This document shows positions 9,272 to 18,495 of a stretch of 64,000 nt of DNA, piece after piece. The position numbers were made by a program, and so were the translations under genes. Positions within the stretch are counted from its first letter, which is position 1. Each line of letters begins with the position of its first letter. The stretch spans positions 62,001 to 126,000 of the forward strand of contig CAMKMD010000002.1 of the NCBI GenBank assembly GCA_946413815.1, in the 5' to 3' direction. The stretch comes from an uncultured Ruminococcus sp. (lineage in GTDB: Bacteria; Bacillota; Clostridia; Oscillospirales; Ruminococcaceae). Under the pieces are notes generated by a model. It made no database searches, was not told the origin of the DNA, and saw only the letters and a program-made list of their open reading frames with translations.

Positions 9272-10585
9272 TCAGCGCTTCAGCCGCAGTTTTGCGATAA
9301 AGAAGCCGTCGCTGCCGAAATGTGAAGGGAATATGGCCGCACTGCTGCCGAAGCGGCTCCCAAGCGGCTCAGGAAGCTCCGCCGGTTCAAGACCGGGGCA
9401 GCTTTCAAGCAGCCGCTGCACCACCTGCTCGTTTTCCTCTCTGCGGAGGGTGCAGGTGGAATAGACCAGCTCTCCGCCGGGGGCAAGATACCTCACGGCA
9501 TTGAGGGCTATCCTGTACTGTATATCCGGCAGACCGGCAAAGTCTGCGGGATCCTTGTACTTTATCTCCGGCTTGCGCCTTATGGCTCCGACTCCGGAGC
9601 AAGGCACATCGCAGAGTATCTTTGTGAACTGCGGCAGACCTTCGTTGAATATCGTGGCATCCCCTGCCGCCGCTGTGATGTTTTCAAGTCCGAGGCGCTC
9701 TGCCCCGTCGCGTATTAGCTTCACGCGCTTTTCGTGAAGGTCGAAGGCGTATATCCTTCCCTTGCCGTTCATATGCTCCGCCATGGTGAAGGTCTTCCCT
9801 CCGGGGGCGGCGCATATGTCAAGAACGGTATCCTCCTCCGAAGGCGCTACTGCCTGTGCGCACAGCTGCGAGGCAATATCCTGCACATGGAAATAACCCT
9901 TGCGGAAGCCTTCCGTCGCTGTGATGTCACCGGCACCCGAAAGCTTGTATCCGAGCGGGAGAACGTCCACACGCTCAGCCTCACAGCCGAGGGAGGAGAG
10001 GAATTCCTCTTCCGTGCATCTCAGGGGGTTGCGCCTTACACATACCGGGGGGCTGCCGAGTGAATCCGAAAGCAGGTCCCCGGCATTCTCCATTCCGTAA
10101 TCACGGATAAGCCCCTCTATGAGCCAGGCCGGTGCGGAGTACTTTACCTCCATGTCCTTCATGGGCTCACCGGGAAGACGGATATCCTTTCCGCTCCTGA
10201 TGAAGCTGCGGAGTATGGCATTGACCATGCCTGCTGCGCTCGTCTTTCCCATAGCCTTCGTGAGAGCGACGCTCTCGTTGACTGCGGCGCTGTCCGGCAC
10301 GTTATCCATGAAGAGTATCTGATAGATGCCGGCTCGGAGTATGTTCAGCACGGTATCGTCGAGCTTGCCGAGTGGCCTTGATGAAAGGCCGGAAATAATG
10401 TGGTCGAGTGTGAGCCTGCGCTCTGTCACTCCGTAGTATATCGCCGAGCAGAGGCGTTTCCCCCTCTCGTCGAGAGATGAGTTACCGAGTCCGCTGCCAA
10501 GCTGGATGTTGGAATAGCTGCCGCTCCTGAAGGTCTTTATCAGGAGGCGGACAGCCACGTATCTTGCGTCGTTTTCCTTTGTCAT
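9272..10585 (-). CDS. rsmB: 16S rRNA (cytosine967-C5)-methyltransferase RsmB
   Basis: SAM-dependent methylation of C967 in 16S rRNA. The N-terminal NusB-like RNA-binding region (1-150) includes ALTKAMGKTSAAGMVNAILR. The Rossmann core has DICAAPGGKTFTMAEHM, and the two catalytic cysteines sit in DVPCSG and YSTCTL. 437 residues, normal length. The start ATG overlaps the stop of the metallopeptidase gene by 4 bp (ATGA), suggesting coupled translation. Confidence 0.94.
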   Translation of the reverse strand: MTKENDARYVAVRLLIKTFRSGSYSNIQLGSGLGNSSLDERGKRLCSAIYYGVTERRLTLDHIISGLSSRPLGKLDDTVLNILRAGIYQILFMDNVPDSAAVNESVALTKAMGKTSAAGMVNAILRSFIRSGKDIRLPGEPMKDMEVKYSAPAWLIEGLIRDYGMENAGDLLSDSLGSPPVCVRRNPLRCTEEEFLSSLGCEAERVDVLPLGYKLSGAGDITATEGFRKGYFHVQDIASQLCAQAVAPSEEDTVLDICAAPGGKTFTMAEHMNGKGRIYAFDLHEKRVKLIRDGAERLGLENITAAAGDATIFNEGLPQFTKILCDVPCSGVGAIRRKPEIKYKDPADFAGLPDIQYRIALNAVRYLAPGGELVYSTCTLRREENEQVVQRLLESCPGLEPAELPEPLGSRFGSSAAIFPSHFGSDGFFIAKLRLKR

Positions 10586-11265
10586 CTTCTGTTGCCTCTG
10601 ACCATTGACAGAAGCCTGAAGAGCTGAATCAGTGATACCACCAGTGATGCTACATAGGTCAGAGCTGCTGCTGTGAGTACCTTCCTTGCGTGAGGTATCT
10701 CAGCTGTATCGAGTATCGCATCGCCCTCGAGAGTTTTCAGAGCCCTGCTGCTCGCATTGAACTCTGTGGGCAGGGTAACGAGCTGGAATACTACAACTGC
10801 TGCGAACATGATGATGGATGCATATATAAGGGGTGAGAATCTTGCAGTAAAGCTCGTGATGAGTATTCCGGCAAGGAGAACGAAATACCAGAGCCTTGAG
10901 CATACTGATACAGCGGGAACTATCTTGCTTCTGATAACGATGGGAGCATAGTTCTCTGCGTGCTGGCATACGTGTCCGCACTCGTGAGCTGCTACGCCGA
11001 GGGCTGCAACGGAGGTGCTGCCGTATACTGTATCGGAAAGGCGAACCGTGTTGTCTCTCGGGTCATAGTGGTCTGTGAGGTTTCCGGGAGTATGCTCTAT
11101 CTTGACCTCATGAAGACCGTTGGCATCAAGGATGCGTCTTGCGACTTCAGCGCCTGTAAGACCTCTTGAGTTGCTTATCTTGTTGTACTTCTTGTATGTC
11201 GAGGTAACGTTGATCTGCGCGATGATCGGCAGAGCAAACATTATTATTATAAGCAGCCAGTCCAT
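10582..11265 (-). CDS. Membrane zinc metallopeptidase (YugP / Zn_protease_2 family)
   Basis: A 227-residue integral membrane protein with a hydrophobic N-terminus (MDWLLIIIMFALP), a zinc-binding HECGH motif in AAHECGHVCQHAENY, and two or three further membrane helices. The YugP family is known only as a neutral zinc metallopeptidase; its substrate is unknown. The start at 11265 has AAGGAGG 5 nt upstream, so an earlier in-frame Met is not used. It lies between fmt and rsmB in the operon, a common placement in Clostridia. Confidence 0.88.
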   Translation of the reverse strand: MDWLLIIIMFALPIIAQINVTSTYKKYNKISNSRGLTGAEVARRILDANGLHEVKIEHTPGNLTDHYDPRDNTVRLSDTVYGSTSVAALGVAAHECGHVCQHAENYAPIVIRSKIVPAVSVCSRLWYFVLLAGILITSFTARFSPLIYASIIMFAAVVVFQLVTLPTEFNASSRALKTLEGDAILDTAEIPHARKVLTAAALTYVASLVVSLIQLFRLLSMVRGNRR

Positions 11266-11275
11266 AGTATCCTCC

Positions 11276-12199
11276 TTATCCGAGCTTTTCGCCCTTTGTG
11301 AGCTTCTTTCCCCTGAGGAAATCAGCAATCTTCATACGTTTGCTGCCCTCGAGCTGTACCTCGAGGAACCTTATGCCGTTCCCGTCGCCGCAGGCAACTG
11401 TGAAATCAGCGGGATCGGCTATCTCGCCCGGTGCGCCGGATACCTTTCCGGCAAGCTCCGAGGCAAATACCTTGAGTCTCTTGCCGCCGAGCATGGTAAA
11501 GCCCGTAACGCCCCTTATCCTGTTGTGGACTGCGGCAGCCGTCTCCGTGAAGTCGAGGGCGCTCATCTCCTTGCGTATCATAGGTGAATAGCAGCTGAGG
11601 GAGTCGTCCTGCTTCTCTGGTGCGAGAGTACCCTTCTCTACTGCTTCAAGAGTTTCAAGGAGAACCTCACCGCCCATATCTGCAAGGCGGCTGTAGAGCT
11701 CCTCATAGGTCTCATTCCCGCCTATCTCCGTGGAGCGCTTTATGAGCATATCTCCGGTATCAAGTCCGATATCCATCTGCATGGAGGTAACGCCGGTCTC
11801 GGTCTCGCCGTTGAGGAGCACCCAGTTTATGGGAGCCGCACCTCTGTAGCGGGGAAGGAGGGAAGCGTGTATATTGATGCAGCCGTGGGACGGCAGCTCC
11901 AGCACCTCCTGCGGAAGTATCTGTCCGTAGGCGGTCACTACTATCAGGTCGGGGGCGATGCCCCTGAGGATGCTCATGGCCTCCTCTGCGTCCTCTCCCT
12001 TGCGGAGAGAAAGTGGCTGATATACCGGTATGCCGTATTCGAGTGCGGCTGCCTTTACCGGTGTCGGTATCAGCTTATAGCCTCTGCCCTTAGGCTTATC
12101 CGGCTGGGTGAACACTGCTGCGACCTCGTGGCTGCTCTCCGCCAGAGCGCGGAGACACGGCACAGCAAAGTCAGGAGTGCCCATGAATACTATCTTCAT
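11276..12199 (-). CDS. fmt: Methionyl-tRNA formyltransferase
   Basis: Formylates initiator Met-tRNA. The N-terminal formyltransferase domain begins MKIVFMGTPDFAVPCL, carries the catalytic HASLLPRYRGAAPI segment (Asn/His with a following Asp) and TGVTSMQMDIGLDTGDML. The C-terminal OB-like tRNA-binding domain covers about 205-300. 307 residues is typical. The ATG directly follows the def stop (TAA ATG), so def and fmt are tightly linked, as expected for the formylation and deformylation pair. Confidence 0.95.
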   Translation of the reverse strand: MKIVFMGTPDFAVPCLRALAESSHEVAAVFTQPDKPKGRGYKLIPTPVKAAALEYGIPVYQPLSLRKGEDAEEAMSILRGIAPDLIVVTAYGQILPQEVLELPSHGCINIHASLLPRYRGAAPINWVLLNGETETGVTSMQMDIGLDTGDMLIKRSTEIGGNETYEELYSRLADMGGEVLLETLEAVEKGTLAPEKQDDSLSCYSPMIRKEMSALDFTETAAAVHNRIRGVTGFTMLGGKRLKVFASELAGKVSGAPGEIADPADFTVACGDGNGIRFLEVQLEGSKRMKIADFLRGKKLTKGEKLG

Positions 12200-12664
12200 T
12201 TACTTGTCCTCTCCGGGAGTAAAGAATTCCTCCACGATCTCTGTGAATACATGGCCCTCAAGGTGGTCGTACTCATGGCATACGCACTGTGCGCCGAGAC
12301 CCTCAAAATCCGCCTCAAACCATTCGCCGTTCCTGTCCTGTGCCTTCAGGTGGCATCTCTCGGGACGTGTTACGTAGCCCCATACGTTCGGGCATGAGAG
12401 ACAGCCCTCCTGTACGTACTGCTTTCCCTCCCTTGCGGAGACCTCAGGGTTGATGCATTCGTATCTCTTGTCATCAAGGTGCATGATGAACAGCCTGCGG
12501 CAGATGCCTACCTGTGGGCCGGCAAGGCCTACGCCCTCCGCCTTGTTGAGTGTATCGTGCATATCGTCGAGCAGGGTTGCGAGCCTTGAATCGAACTTGT
12601 CGACAGGTCTGCATACCTTGTGGAGCATTTCGTCCTTATCTGTAAGGATCCTTCTGAGTGCCAT
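12200..12664 (-). CDS. def: Peptide deformylase
   Basis: Metalloenzyme removing the formyl group from nascent proteins. Motif 1 GVGLAGPQVG, motif 2 EGCLSCP and motif 3 QCVCHEYDHLEG give the Cys, His, His metal ligands and the catalytic Glu. In motif 3 the family HExDH reads HEYDH. 154 residues, a standard type 1 enzyme. It lies 12 bp after priA and abuts fmt. Confidence 0.95.
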   Translation of the reverse strand: MALRRILTDKDEMLHKVCRPVDKFDSRLATLLDDMHDTLNKAEGVGLAGPQVGICRRLFIMHLDDKRYECINPEVSAREGKQYVQEGCLSCPNVWGYVTRPERCHLKAQDRNGEWFEADFEGLGAQCVCHEYDHLEGHVFTEIVEEFFTPGEDK

Positions 12665-12676
12665 TCTATCATCCTT

Positions 12677-15127
12677 TCATATTCCCGTATCGCCGTTCAT
12701 ATCGGCGTACATAGTGACCTTTGCCATTTCCTTCAGTGCAGCGCCCTCTGTGAGGATGCTGCCTATGAATCCACGCATCTCTGCGTTATTCTTGCATTTC
12801 ATGATTATACGGTAGCGGAACTTTCCCGCTATCCTGCCGTAGGAGCATTTCACCGGACCGAGAACTCTCACAGGAGTCTTAGGTCTGAGCTCTCTCAGCT
12901 TTCTGTCCATAAGTGCAAGGACTGCATCTGCGCCTGTGCGGACGTTGTACTCCTCGGCGCCCGAGAAGCCGAACACACACATATCGCATACCGGCGGGAA
13001 GATGAGCATACGGCGTATGGCTATCTCCTCGTTGTAGAAGCCCTTGTAGTCCTGGGCTGCCGCAAGGTTCATGACGTAGTGCTCCGGCATGAAGGTCTGG
13101 AGCACTGCCCTGCCCGCACGCTCTCCCCTGCCGCTGCGCCCTACCACCTGTGTTATCAGGGAGAAGGTACGTTCGTAGCTCCGGAAATCTCCGGCGTAGA
13201 GCGCCTTGTCGACCGACAGGACGCCTACAAGGGTGACGTTCGGGAAATCAAGCCCTTTGCCTATCATCTGAGTGCCCACCATGATATCGTATTCGCCCCT
13301 GCGGAAGGCATCGAAGTTCTTCTCGTAGGAATAGCGGGAGAAGGTGGTGTCTGCATCCATGCGGAGTATGCGGGCATCCGGAAAGAGCTGCGAGAGTTCC
13401 TCCTCCATGCGCTGCGTACCGAAGCCTATGCTCTTCATCCTGGTGCAGCCGCACTCGGGACATACCGTCACAGGCTCGCTGGCATAGCCGCAGTAGTGGC
13501 ACATCAGCTTGTTGTTCTTCTTGTGATAGGTCAGAGCAACTGAGCACTTCGGGCACATGAGCGGCTTGTTGCAGTCGCAGCAGCTTATGACCGTATGGAA
13601 GCCCCTTCGGTTGAGGAGCAGTATGGACTGCTCACCTCTTGCGAGGTTGCTCCTTACCTCCTCGGTGAGGAGCCGGCTGAACTCTGTGGGGTTTCCGTCC
13701 ATGCGCTCGGTGTTCATATCCACCACAGTGACCTCCGGCAGGGGAGAGCTGCTGTAGCGGTGCTTCATCTCTATCAGTTCGTATACGCCCTTCTCAGCGA
13801 GGTAGTAGCTCTCGATGGAAGGTGTTGCAGATGCGAGCACAAGGCTCGCTCCGTGGTACGCACAGCGGCGCTTGGCAGCGTCGTGGGCGTAGTATCTCGG
13901 GGAGCTGTCGCTCTTGTAGGAGCGCTCGCCCTCCTCGTCTATGATGATGATGCCGATATTGTCAAGGGGGGCGAATACTGCGCTCCGGGTACCTATGACG
14001 ATATCCGCAAGCCCCTGCTGTATCCTCCTGTGCTCGTCAAGGCGCTGTCCGAGGGAAAGGCCGCTGTGTATCACTGCGACTCTCTCGCCGAAGAGCATCC
14101 TGAACCTTCTGAGCACCTGAGGAGTAAGACCTATCTCAGGTATCAGCAGCAGTGCCTGCCTTCCCATGCTCACGGTATCATATATCAGCTTTTCAAAAAC
14201 CGAGGTCTTACCGCTTCCGGTGACACCGTGCAGCAGAAAGACCTTAGGGATACGCTTCCGGAGCTGTGCATATATCCGGTCGTGAGCCGCCTGCTGCTCC
14301 TCAGAGAGCAAGGTCGTGGCCGGGCCCGCCTTTTCCTCCGGCATATCGGTATCTACCGGACGGAAGGTCTCCATGTCGTATTCCTCCGCCGCGCCGGATG
14401 CGGCAAGGCGTTTTATAACGGTGTCTGTCACACCGCACATATAAGCAGCCTCCTTCACAGAGGCTGTACCGTATTCCGCAAGGAACTGTGCCGCCTTCTT
14501 CTGCTTCGGAGTGAGACTGAAGCTCTCCGGTGATTCCAGGAACTTATCGCTCAGTCTTACCATCCTGACAGAGGCATTGCCTACGTTCTGACGGAACACA
14601 TTGTTCGATTCAAGTGCACCCTCCTCACAGAGCTCGTCGATGAGGCGCCTGCCGTTATCGGTGATATAGTTTTCCACCAGTTCGGTGAGCTCACGGCTGC
14701 CGGCTGAGCAGCGCAGTACATCGTACAGCTCTGCCGCTTCCTCAGTGAGTGCGGCTTCTCCGGTAAAATCATGCGCAAGGGAGAATTTCTCCTCCGCCTT
14801 CACGCCCATACCGGGAGGGAGCATGGTCTTTACAGCGTCGAAATAGGTACAGAAGGTCTGCTCACGGATATATACCGCAAGCTGAAGCAGTTCCTCAGAG
14901 ACCACAGGCTCGCTGTCGATGACAGCGGCAAGGGACTTCAGCCGGGCTGTATCGTCCGGTGCGGAGACCGCCATGACCACACCTATGCGGCGCTTGTTTC
15001 CCCTTCCGAAGGGCACGAGCACCCTGCATCCGGGGGAGACAGTCATGCCGTCCGGTATCAGATAACCGAACAGCCTGTCGAAGGAATAATTCGCTCCGCT
15101 GACTGCCGTTTCAGCTACAAGGGGCAT
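12677..15127 (-). CDS. priA: Primosomal replication restart helicase PriA
   Basis: 3'-5' DNA helicase that reloads the replisome at stalled forks. An N-terminal DNA-binding domain (about 1-100) and a winged helix precede Walker A GVTGSGKTSVF, the DEEG-type Walker B (IIIDEEGERSYK) and helicase motif III (LASATPSIES). A double zinc-binding insertion follows (CCDCNKPLMCPKC and MCHYCG...CPECGC). 816 residues. GAGGAG precedes the ATG, which lies 1 bp after the rpoZ stop. Confidence 0.95.
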   Translation of the reverse strand: MPLVAETAVSGANYSFDRLFGYLIPDGMTVSPGCRVLVPFGRGNKRRIGVVMAVSAPDDTARLKSLAAVIDSEPVVSEELLQLAVYIREQTFCTYFDAVKTMLPPGMGVKAEEKFSLAHDFTGEAALTEEAAELYDVLRCSAGSRELTELVENYITDNGRRLIDELCEEGALESNNVFRQNVGNASVRMVRLSDKFLESPESFSLTPKQKKAAQFLAEYGTASVKEAAYMCGVTDTVIKRLAASGAAEEYDMETFRPVDTDMPEEKAGPATTLLSEEQQAAHDRIYAQLRKRIPKVFLLHGVTGSGKTSVFEKLIYDTVSMGRQALLLIPEIGLTPQVLRRFRMLFGERVAVIHSGLSLGQRLDEHRRIQQGLADIVIGTRSAVFAPLDNIGIIIIDEEGERSYKSDSSPRYYAHDAAKRRCAYHGASLVLASATPSIESYYLAEKGVYELIEMKHRYSSSPLPEVTVVDMNTERMDGNPTEFSRLLTEEVRSNLARGEQSILLLNRRGFHTVISCCDCNKPLMCPKCSVALTYHKKNNKLMCHYCGYASEPVTVCPECGCTRMKSIGFGTQRMEEELSQLFPDARILRMDADTTFSRYSYEKNFDAFRRGEYDIMVGTQMIGKGLDFPNVTLVGVLSVDKALYAGDFRSYERTFSLITQVVGRSGRGERAGRAVLQTFMPEHYVMNLAAAQDYKGFYNEEIAIRRMLIFPPVCDMCVFGFSGAEEYNVRTGADAVLALMDRKLRELRPKTPVRVLGPVKCSYGRIAGKFRYRIIMKCKNNAEMRGFIGSILTEGAALKEMAKVTMYADMNGDTGI

Positions 15128-15128
15128 A

Positions 15129-15329
15129 TTACTCCTCGTCAGTGCTTACTATCTTGCACTTGCCGCTTGCGAGCTCTTCAACAGCTGTCTTTACGGGCTT
15201 CTCCTCGAGGGTCTCGCCGTTCTCGTAGAGTTCCTCCGAGATCTCTCTTGCACGCTTTGCAACGGCGATAACAAGAGAATAGCAGCTCTCATTCTTGGAT
15301 ATGATCTGGTTTACTGCTGGTCTAAGCAT
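15129..15329 (-). CDS. rpoZ: RNA polymerase omega subunit
   Basis: A 66-residue protein with the omega core: the N-terminal MLRPAVNQII, SCYSLVIAVAKRAREI (the conserved AKRAR helix) and KPVKTAVEELASGK. It stabilises beta-prime folding in RNA polymerase. The gmk stop overlaps its start by 8 bp. The gmk-rpoZ order is conserved in Firmicutes and supports the call. Confidence 0.92.
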   Translation of the reverse strand: MLRPAVNQIISKNESCYSLVIAVAKRAREISEELYENGETLEEKPVKTAVEELASGKCKIVSTDEE

Positions 15330-15927
15330 TCTTTCTCACCTCATCTATATGATCGCTCCTGAAGGGCGCACGAAGCTGCTCCGCACGGATAACCGTGAAG
15401 AAATCAGCAACAGCATCCTCAAGGGCGTCGTTGACTATGATGTAGTCGTAGTCCTGTGCGTAGCCAAGCTCCATGGTAGCCTGTGCTATCCTCTTCTCTA
15501 TGACATCCTCAGTCTCGGTGCCGCGCTTGAGAAGTCTTCTGCGTATCTCTGCCATGCTCGGGGGAGCAATGAAGACGAACATCGCATCGGGATACTTCTC
15601 ACGCATCTGCATAGCGCCCTTGACCTCGATCTCAAGGATGACGTTCTTTCCCTCTTCGATAAAGGGGATTACCTCACTGCGGAGAGTGCCGTAGAGGTTG
15701 TCGCAGTATTCAGCGTGCTCAAGGAATTCTCCGTTGTCCACACGCTTCATGAAATCCTCACGGGTGATGAAGTGGTAGTTCACTCCGTCCTTCTCGCCCT
15801 CACGGGGAGCTCGTGTGGTAGCGGATACCGAAAGATGAAAGCGCTCATCCTTCAGGATCTCTCCGAGCATCGTGCCCTTGCCGCAGCCTGACGGTGCGGA
15901 GAATACGATGATCCTGCCCTTATTCAT
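15322..15927 (-). CDS. gmk: Guanylate kinase
   Basis: Phosphorylates GMP to GDP with ATP. The P-loop is FSAPSGCGKGTM; the GMP-binding region has SVSATTRAPREGEKDGVNYHF and the FLEHAEY motif. About 201 residues from the ATG at 15927, chosen because GGAG lies 9 nt upstream; two earlier in-frame Met codons at 15945 and 15933 are too far from or too close to it. The start overlaps the remA stop by 8 bp. Confidence 0.94.
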   Translation of the reverse strand: MNKGRIIVFSAPSGCGKGTMLGEILKDERFHLSVSATTRAPREGEKDGVNYHFITREDFMKRVDNGEFLEHAEYCDNLYGTLRSEVIPFIEEGKNVILEIEVKGAMQMREKYPDAMFVFIAPPSMAEIRRRLLKRGTETEDVIEKRIAQATMELGYAQDYDYIIVNDALEDAVADFFTVIRAEQLRAPFRSDHIDEVRKNA

Positions 15928-16171
15928 TGTCATTCTCTCCTTCATTTATTCTTGCGGAAAGAGTCTCGGTTATCAGCGAGGAGAGGACAACGTGGCCGCT
16001 GTCCATGATTATCACTGCCCTTGTCTTTCTTCCGCAGGTGGCGTCTATAGCCCTTCCGCTGTCCTTTGCCTCCTGAACGAGGCGCTTGACGGGAGCAGCA
16101 TCGGGATTGACTATCGAAATGATACGGCCTTCGGCTATCATATTGCCATAGCCTATATTGAGCATCTTCAT
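15920..16171 (-). CDS. remA: Extracellular-matrix regulator RemA (DUF370)
   Basis: An 83-residue DNA-binding protein. RemA activates matrix and osmoprotection genes in Bacillus and forms ring-like oligomers. Family hallmarks: LNIGYGNMIAEGRIISIVNPD, the AIDATCGRKTRAVIIMDSGHVV core, and LS..TETL at the end. The gene is between yicC and gmk, exactly its Bacillus position. Confidence 0.93.
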   Translation of the reverse strand: MKMLNIGYGNMIAEGRIISIVNPDAAPVKRLVQEAKDSGRAIDATCGRKTRAVIIMDSGHVVLSSLITETLSARINEGENDNE

Positions 16172-16173
16172 GA

Positions 16174-17052
16174 TTATTCTATGTTCTGGATCTGCTCACG
16201 GATCTTCTCGATCTCTGCCTTCATATCGACAACGAGCTTCGTGATGCTGAGATCCTGAGCCTTTGAACCGATGGTATTTACCTCGCGGTTCATCTCCTGT
16301 ACTATAAAATCGAGCTTTCTGCCGACAGCCTCACCGCAGTCGAGCATCTCGTGGAGCTGATCGATATGGCTGCGGAGCCTTACGGTCTCCTCGTCAACAG
16401 CTATCTTCTCAGCAAATACAGCAGCCTCTGTGAGTATCCTCTGCTGGTCTATGTCCTTGTTTTCAAGTATCTCAGAGAGTTTCTGGTAAAGGCGCTTGCG
16501 GTAAGCCTCAACAGTCTTCGGGGACTGCTCCTCTACCTTTGAAACGAGCGAAAGGATGAATGCAGCCTTCTCAAGCACATCAGTACGCAGCTTTGCGCCC
16601 TCTGTCGCACGCATCTCAACGAATCTGTCGAGAGCCTCCTTTGCGACCTCAGATACATCGCTCCATACCTGTTCCTCGTCATCGGGAGTCTTCTGTACGG
16701 TGAATATATCCGGAAGCTTCATCAGCTTTGAAAGTGAAAGATCATCTGTAAGTCCGAGCTCTGACGCAACTCCTCTGAGAGCATCTACATATCCCTCAGC
16801 AACACCCTTGTTGACAGCTATCTCAGTATCCTTGCCTTCGATGGAATTGATGCTTACAGATATCTCGACCTTTCCTCTTGAGATGCCGTTCTTGAGCATC
16901 GTCTTGAGCTTTTCGTCGATATAGCTGTAGGTCCTCGGTATCCTTGATGAGTATTCATAGTATCTGTGATTGACTGAACGTATCTCAACGAGGATGTCCC
17001 TGCCGTTGAGGATCTTCTGAGCCCTGCCGTAGCCGGTCATGCTTTTTAACAC
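16174..17052 (-). CDS. yicC: YicC/YloC-family endoribonuclease
   Basis: About 292 residues. The family begins with a KSMTGYGRA motif, present here, and ends with a DUF1732 domain (LDFIVQEMNREVNTIGSKA). E. coli YicC has been reported as an endoribonuclease affecting small-RNA stability; the function in Firmicutes is less known. I start at GTG 17052 (VLKSMTGYG), with AAGG 7 nt upstream; a longer reading adds 21 unconserved residues. It is the first gene of the leftward operon. Confidence 0.9.
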   Translation of the reverse strand: MLKSMTGYGRAQKILNGRDILVEIRSVNHRYYEYSSRIPRTYSYIDEKLKTMLKNGISRGKVEISVSINSIEGKDTEIAVNKGVAEGYVDALRGVASELGLTDDLSLSKLMKLPDIFTVQKTPDDEEQVWSDVSEVAKEALDRFVEMRATEGAKLRTDVLEKAAFILSLVSKVEEQSPKTVEAYRKRLYQKLSEILENKDIDQQRILTEAAVFAEKIAVDEETVRLRSHIDQLHEMLDCGEAVGRKLDFIVQEMNREVNTIGSKAQDLSITKLVVDMKAEIEKIREQIQNIE

Positions 17053-17202
17053 TTGATCGCCTTCTTTGCTTATGTTATAGTTGTAATACCGCCCGTTAGA
17101 GCGGCTTTCCGGCACGGTCCGCCGGAATGATGTAATCCAGTGATAGTCAGCTGTTTCAGGGGTATGATAATCTCCGATACTGCACAGCTATACTATTATA
17201 TT

Positions 17203-17232
17203 ATTATATCACGAAGCCATAAGAAATGCAAG
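17203..17232 (-). promoter_or_regulatory. Promoter of the yicC-to-spoVM operon
   Basis: On the minus strand: -35 TTGCAT (17227-17232), 18-bp spacer, -10 TATAAT (17203-17208). It is the obvious start for the 13-kb leftward operon. No comparable promoter was noticed inside it, though intergenic gaps of up to 31 bp leave little room. Confidence 0.7.
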
Positions 17233-17283
17233 CCTTTTTAAGGCAGCGGCAATAATTTTTCTTCAGAAAATTGCAGAGCGTAT

Positions 17284-17309
17284 AAAAAAGGAGACCTTAC
17301 GGTCTCCTT
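17284..17309 (-). terminator. Terminator of the rpsF-ssb-rpsR operon
   Basis: AAGGAGACC and GGTCTCCTT form a 9-bp stem with a TTAC loop. A T run follows on the minus strand. It lies 9 bp after the rpsR stop and insulates the yicC operon. Confidence 0.85.
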
Positions 17310-17317
17310 GTGTTTTA

Positions 17318-17560
17318 TCAGTCGCTGATGTAAGGCAGAAGAGCGATGTGTCTTGCCTTCTTGATAGCGCTTGTGAGCTCACGCTGGTGGAACGCACAGG
17401 TTCCTGTAACACGTCTGGGAAGAATCTTAGCTCTCTCAGTCATGCACTTTCTGAGCTTAGCGAGATCCTTGTAATCAATTCTCTCGATTCTGTCAGCACA
17501 GAACATACATACCTTCTTACGGGGCTTCTTCGCAGGACGGGCAGATCTTTCCTTTTCCAT
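17318..17560 (-). CDS. rpsR: 30S ribosomal protein S18
   Basis: A basic 80-residue protein with KVCMFC, the [25 protein letters not shown] core and a C-terminal [20 protein letters not shown]. It pairs with S6 on 16S rRNA. I start at the ATG at 17560 ([12 protein letters not shown]); a GTG 15 nt upstream is also possible, and neither has a strong Shine-Dalgarno. The CxxC suggests a zinc-binding version. Confidence 0.93.
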   Translation of the reverse strand: MEKERSARPAKKPRKKVCMFCADRIERIDYKDLAKLRKCMTERAKILPRRVTGTCAFHQRELTSAIKKARHIALLPYISD

Positions 17561-17637
17561 ATCAAATGCCCACACCCGTTACGGATGTGATACTCTCCTT
17601 TCGTAAAAAATAATAGTTGCCGTTGGTGACGCCGTTA

Positions 17638-18165
17638 TCAGAACGGAACGTCGCCGTCGCTGAGGATCTCCTCAAACTCGCCTGAATTGCCGTATGACAT
17701 ACCATCGTTTGACGGTGCAGGCTGCTGATACTGAGCCTGCGGGGGAGGAGCCTGGAAGCTGTTATTGTAGCCGTTGCCCTGGGGAGCACCATAACCGTTG
17801 TTCTGGTAGCCGCCGCCATTGCCGCTTCCGCCGCTCTCGCCTTTACCTCCGACGAACTCTACATTGTCTACCATGACTTCCATGGTATAGTGAGTAACAT
17901 CAGGGTGATTGCGGTCCTGGTAGTTATTGTTCCTGAGTGAGCCTTCAACTGCAATGAGCTTTCCCTTGGTGAAATAACGGGAAACGAATTCTGCAGTCTG
18001 TCTCCATGCCGAGCAGGTGATAAAATCAGCCTGTCTCTCACCGGTGCTCTTATCTGCGAAACGCCTGTCAACTGCGACAGTGAATCTGCATGATGAGATA
18101 CCGCTCTGAGTCTGTCTCAGTTCAGGATCAGCCGTAAGTCTTCCAACTAAAATAACCTTGTTCAT
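17638..18165 (-). CDS. ssb: Single-stranded DNA-binding protein
   Basis: The OB-fold starts MNKVILVGRLTADPELRQT and contains SCRFTVAVDRRF and the FVSRYFTKGKLIAVEGSL strand. A Gly/Asn/Gln-rich flexible linker follows, and the acidic tip ends ..ILSDGDVPF, the docking peptide for replication and repair partners. 175 residues. Placed between rpsF and rpsR, as in most Firmicutes. Confidence 0.95.
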   Translation of the reverse strand: MNKVILVGRLTADPELRQTQSGISSCRFTVAVDRRFADKSTGERQADFITCSAWRQTAEFVSRYFTKGKLIAVEGSLRNNNYQDRNHPDVTHYTMEVMVDNVEFVGGKGESGGSGNGGGYQNNGYGAPQGNGYNNSFQAPPPQAQYQQPAPSNDGMSYGNSGEFEEILSDGDVPF

Positions 18166-18198
18166 CTGACCGCCTCCTTAGTCTTTATACAGCCTGGA

Positions 18199-18495
18199 TT
18201 ATTCGATAACAGTAACGAGTGAGCGAAGAATGCCGTCAGTAATGTTGAGACGTCTTGAAAGCTCAGCAGGATACTCGGGTGCTGATGTGAATGTGTAGAT
18301 CACATAGTAACCCTCTGTCTCGTCCTCGATAGGATAAGCGAGCTTGCGCTTGCCCCAATCCTCGTTGACCTCAACAGCTTCAGCATGACGCTCGATTCTC
18401 TCCTTGAACTTCTGAACGAGAGCCTTCATGGGCTCCTCGCCGTTCTTCATGCTGAAGACAACCATTACTTCGTACTTAGCGGATACCTTTGCCAT
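18199..18495 (-). CDS. rpsF: 30S ribosomal protein S6
   Basis: A 98-residue protein: YEVMVVFSM opening strand, then WGKRKLAYPIEDETEGYYVIYTF and a C-terminal ELSRRLNITDGILRSLV, the usual S6 pattern. AGGAGGTG lies 7 nt before the ATG at 18495. First gene of the rpsF-ssb-rpsR operon. Confidence 0.95.
   Translation of the reverse strand: MAKVSAKYEVMVVFSMKNGEEPMKALVQKFKERIERHAEAVEVNEDWGKRKLAYPIEDETEGYYVIYTFTSAPEYPAELSRRLNITDGILRSLVTVIE

Noticed and set aside
12620..13543. A 307-codon forward ORF inside priA
   Set aside because: priA has all helicase and zinc motifs on the reverse strand. No start signal or homology for the forward frame.
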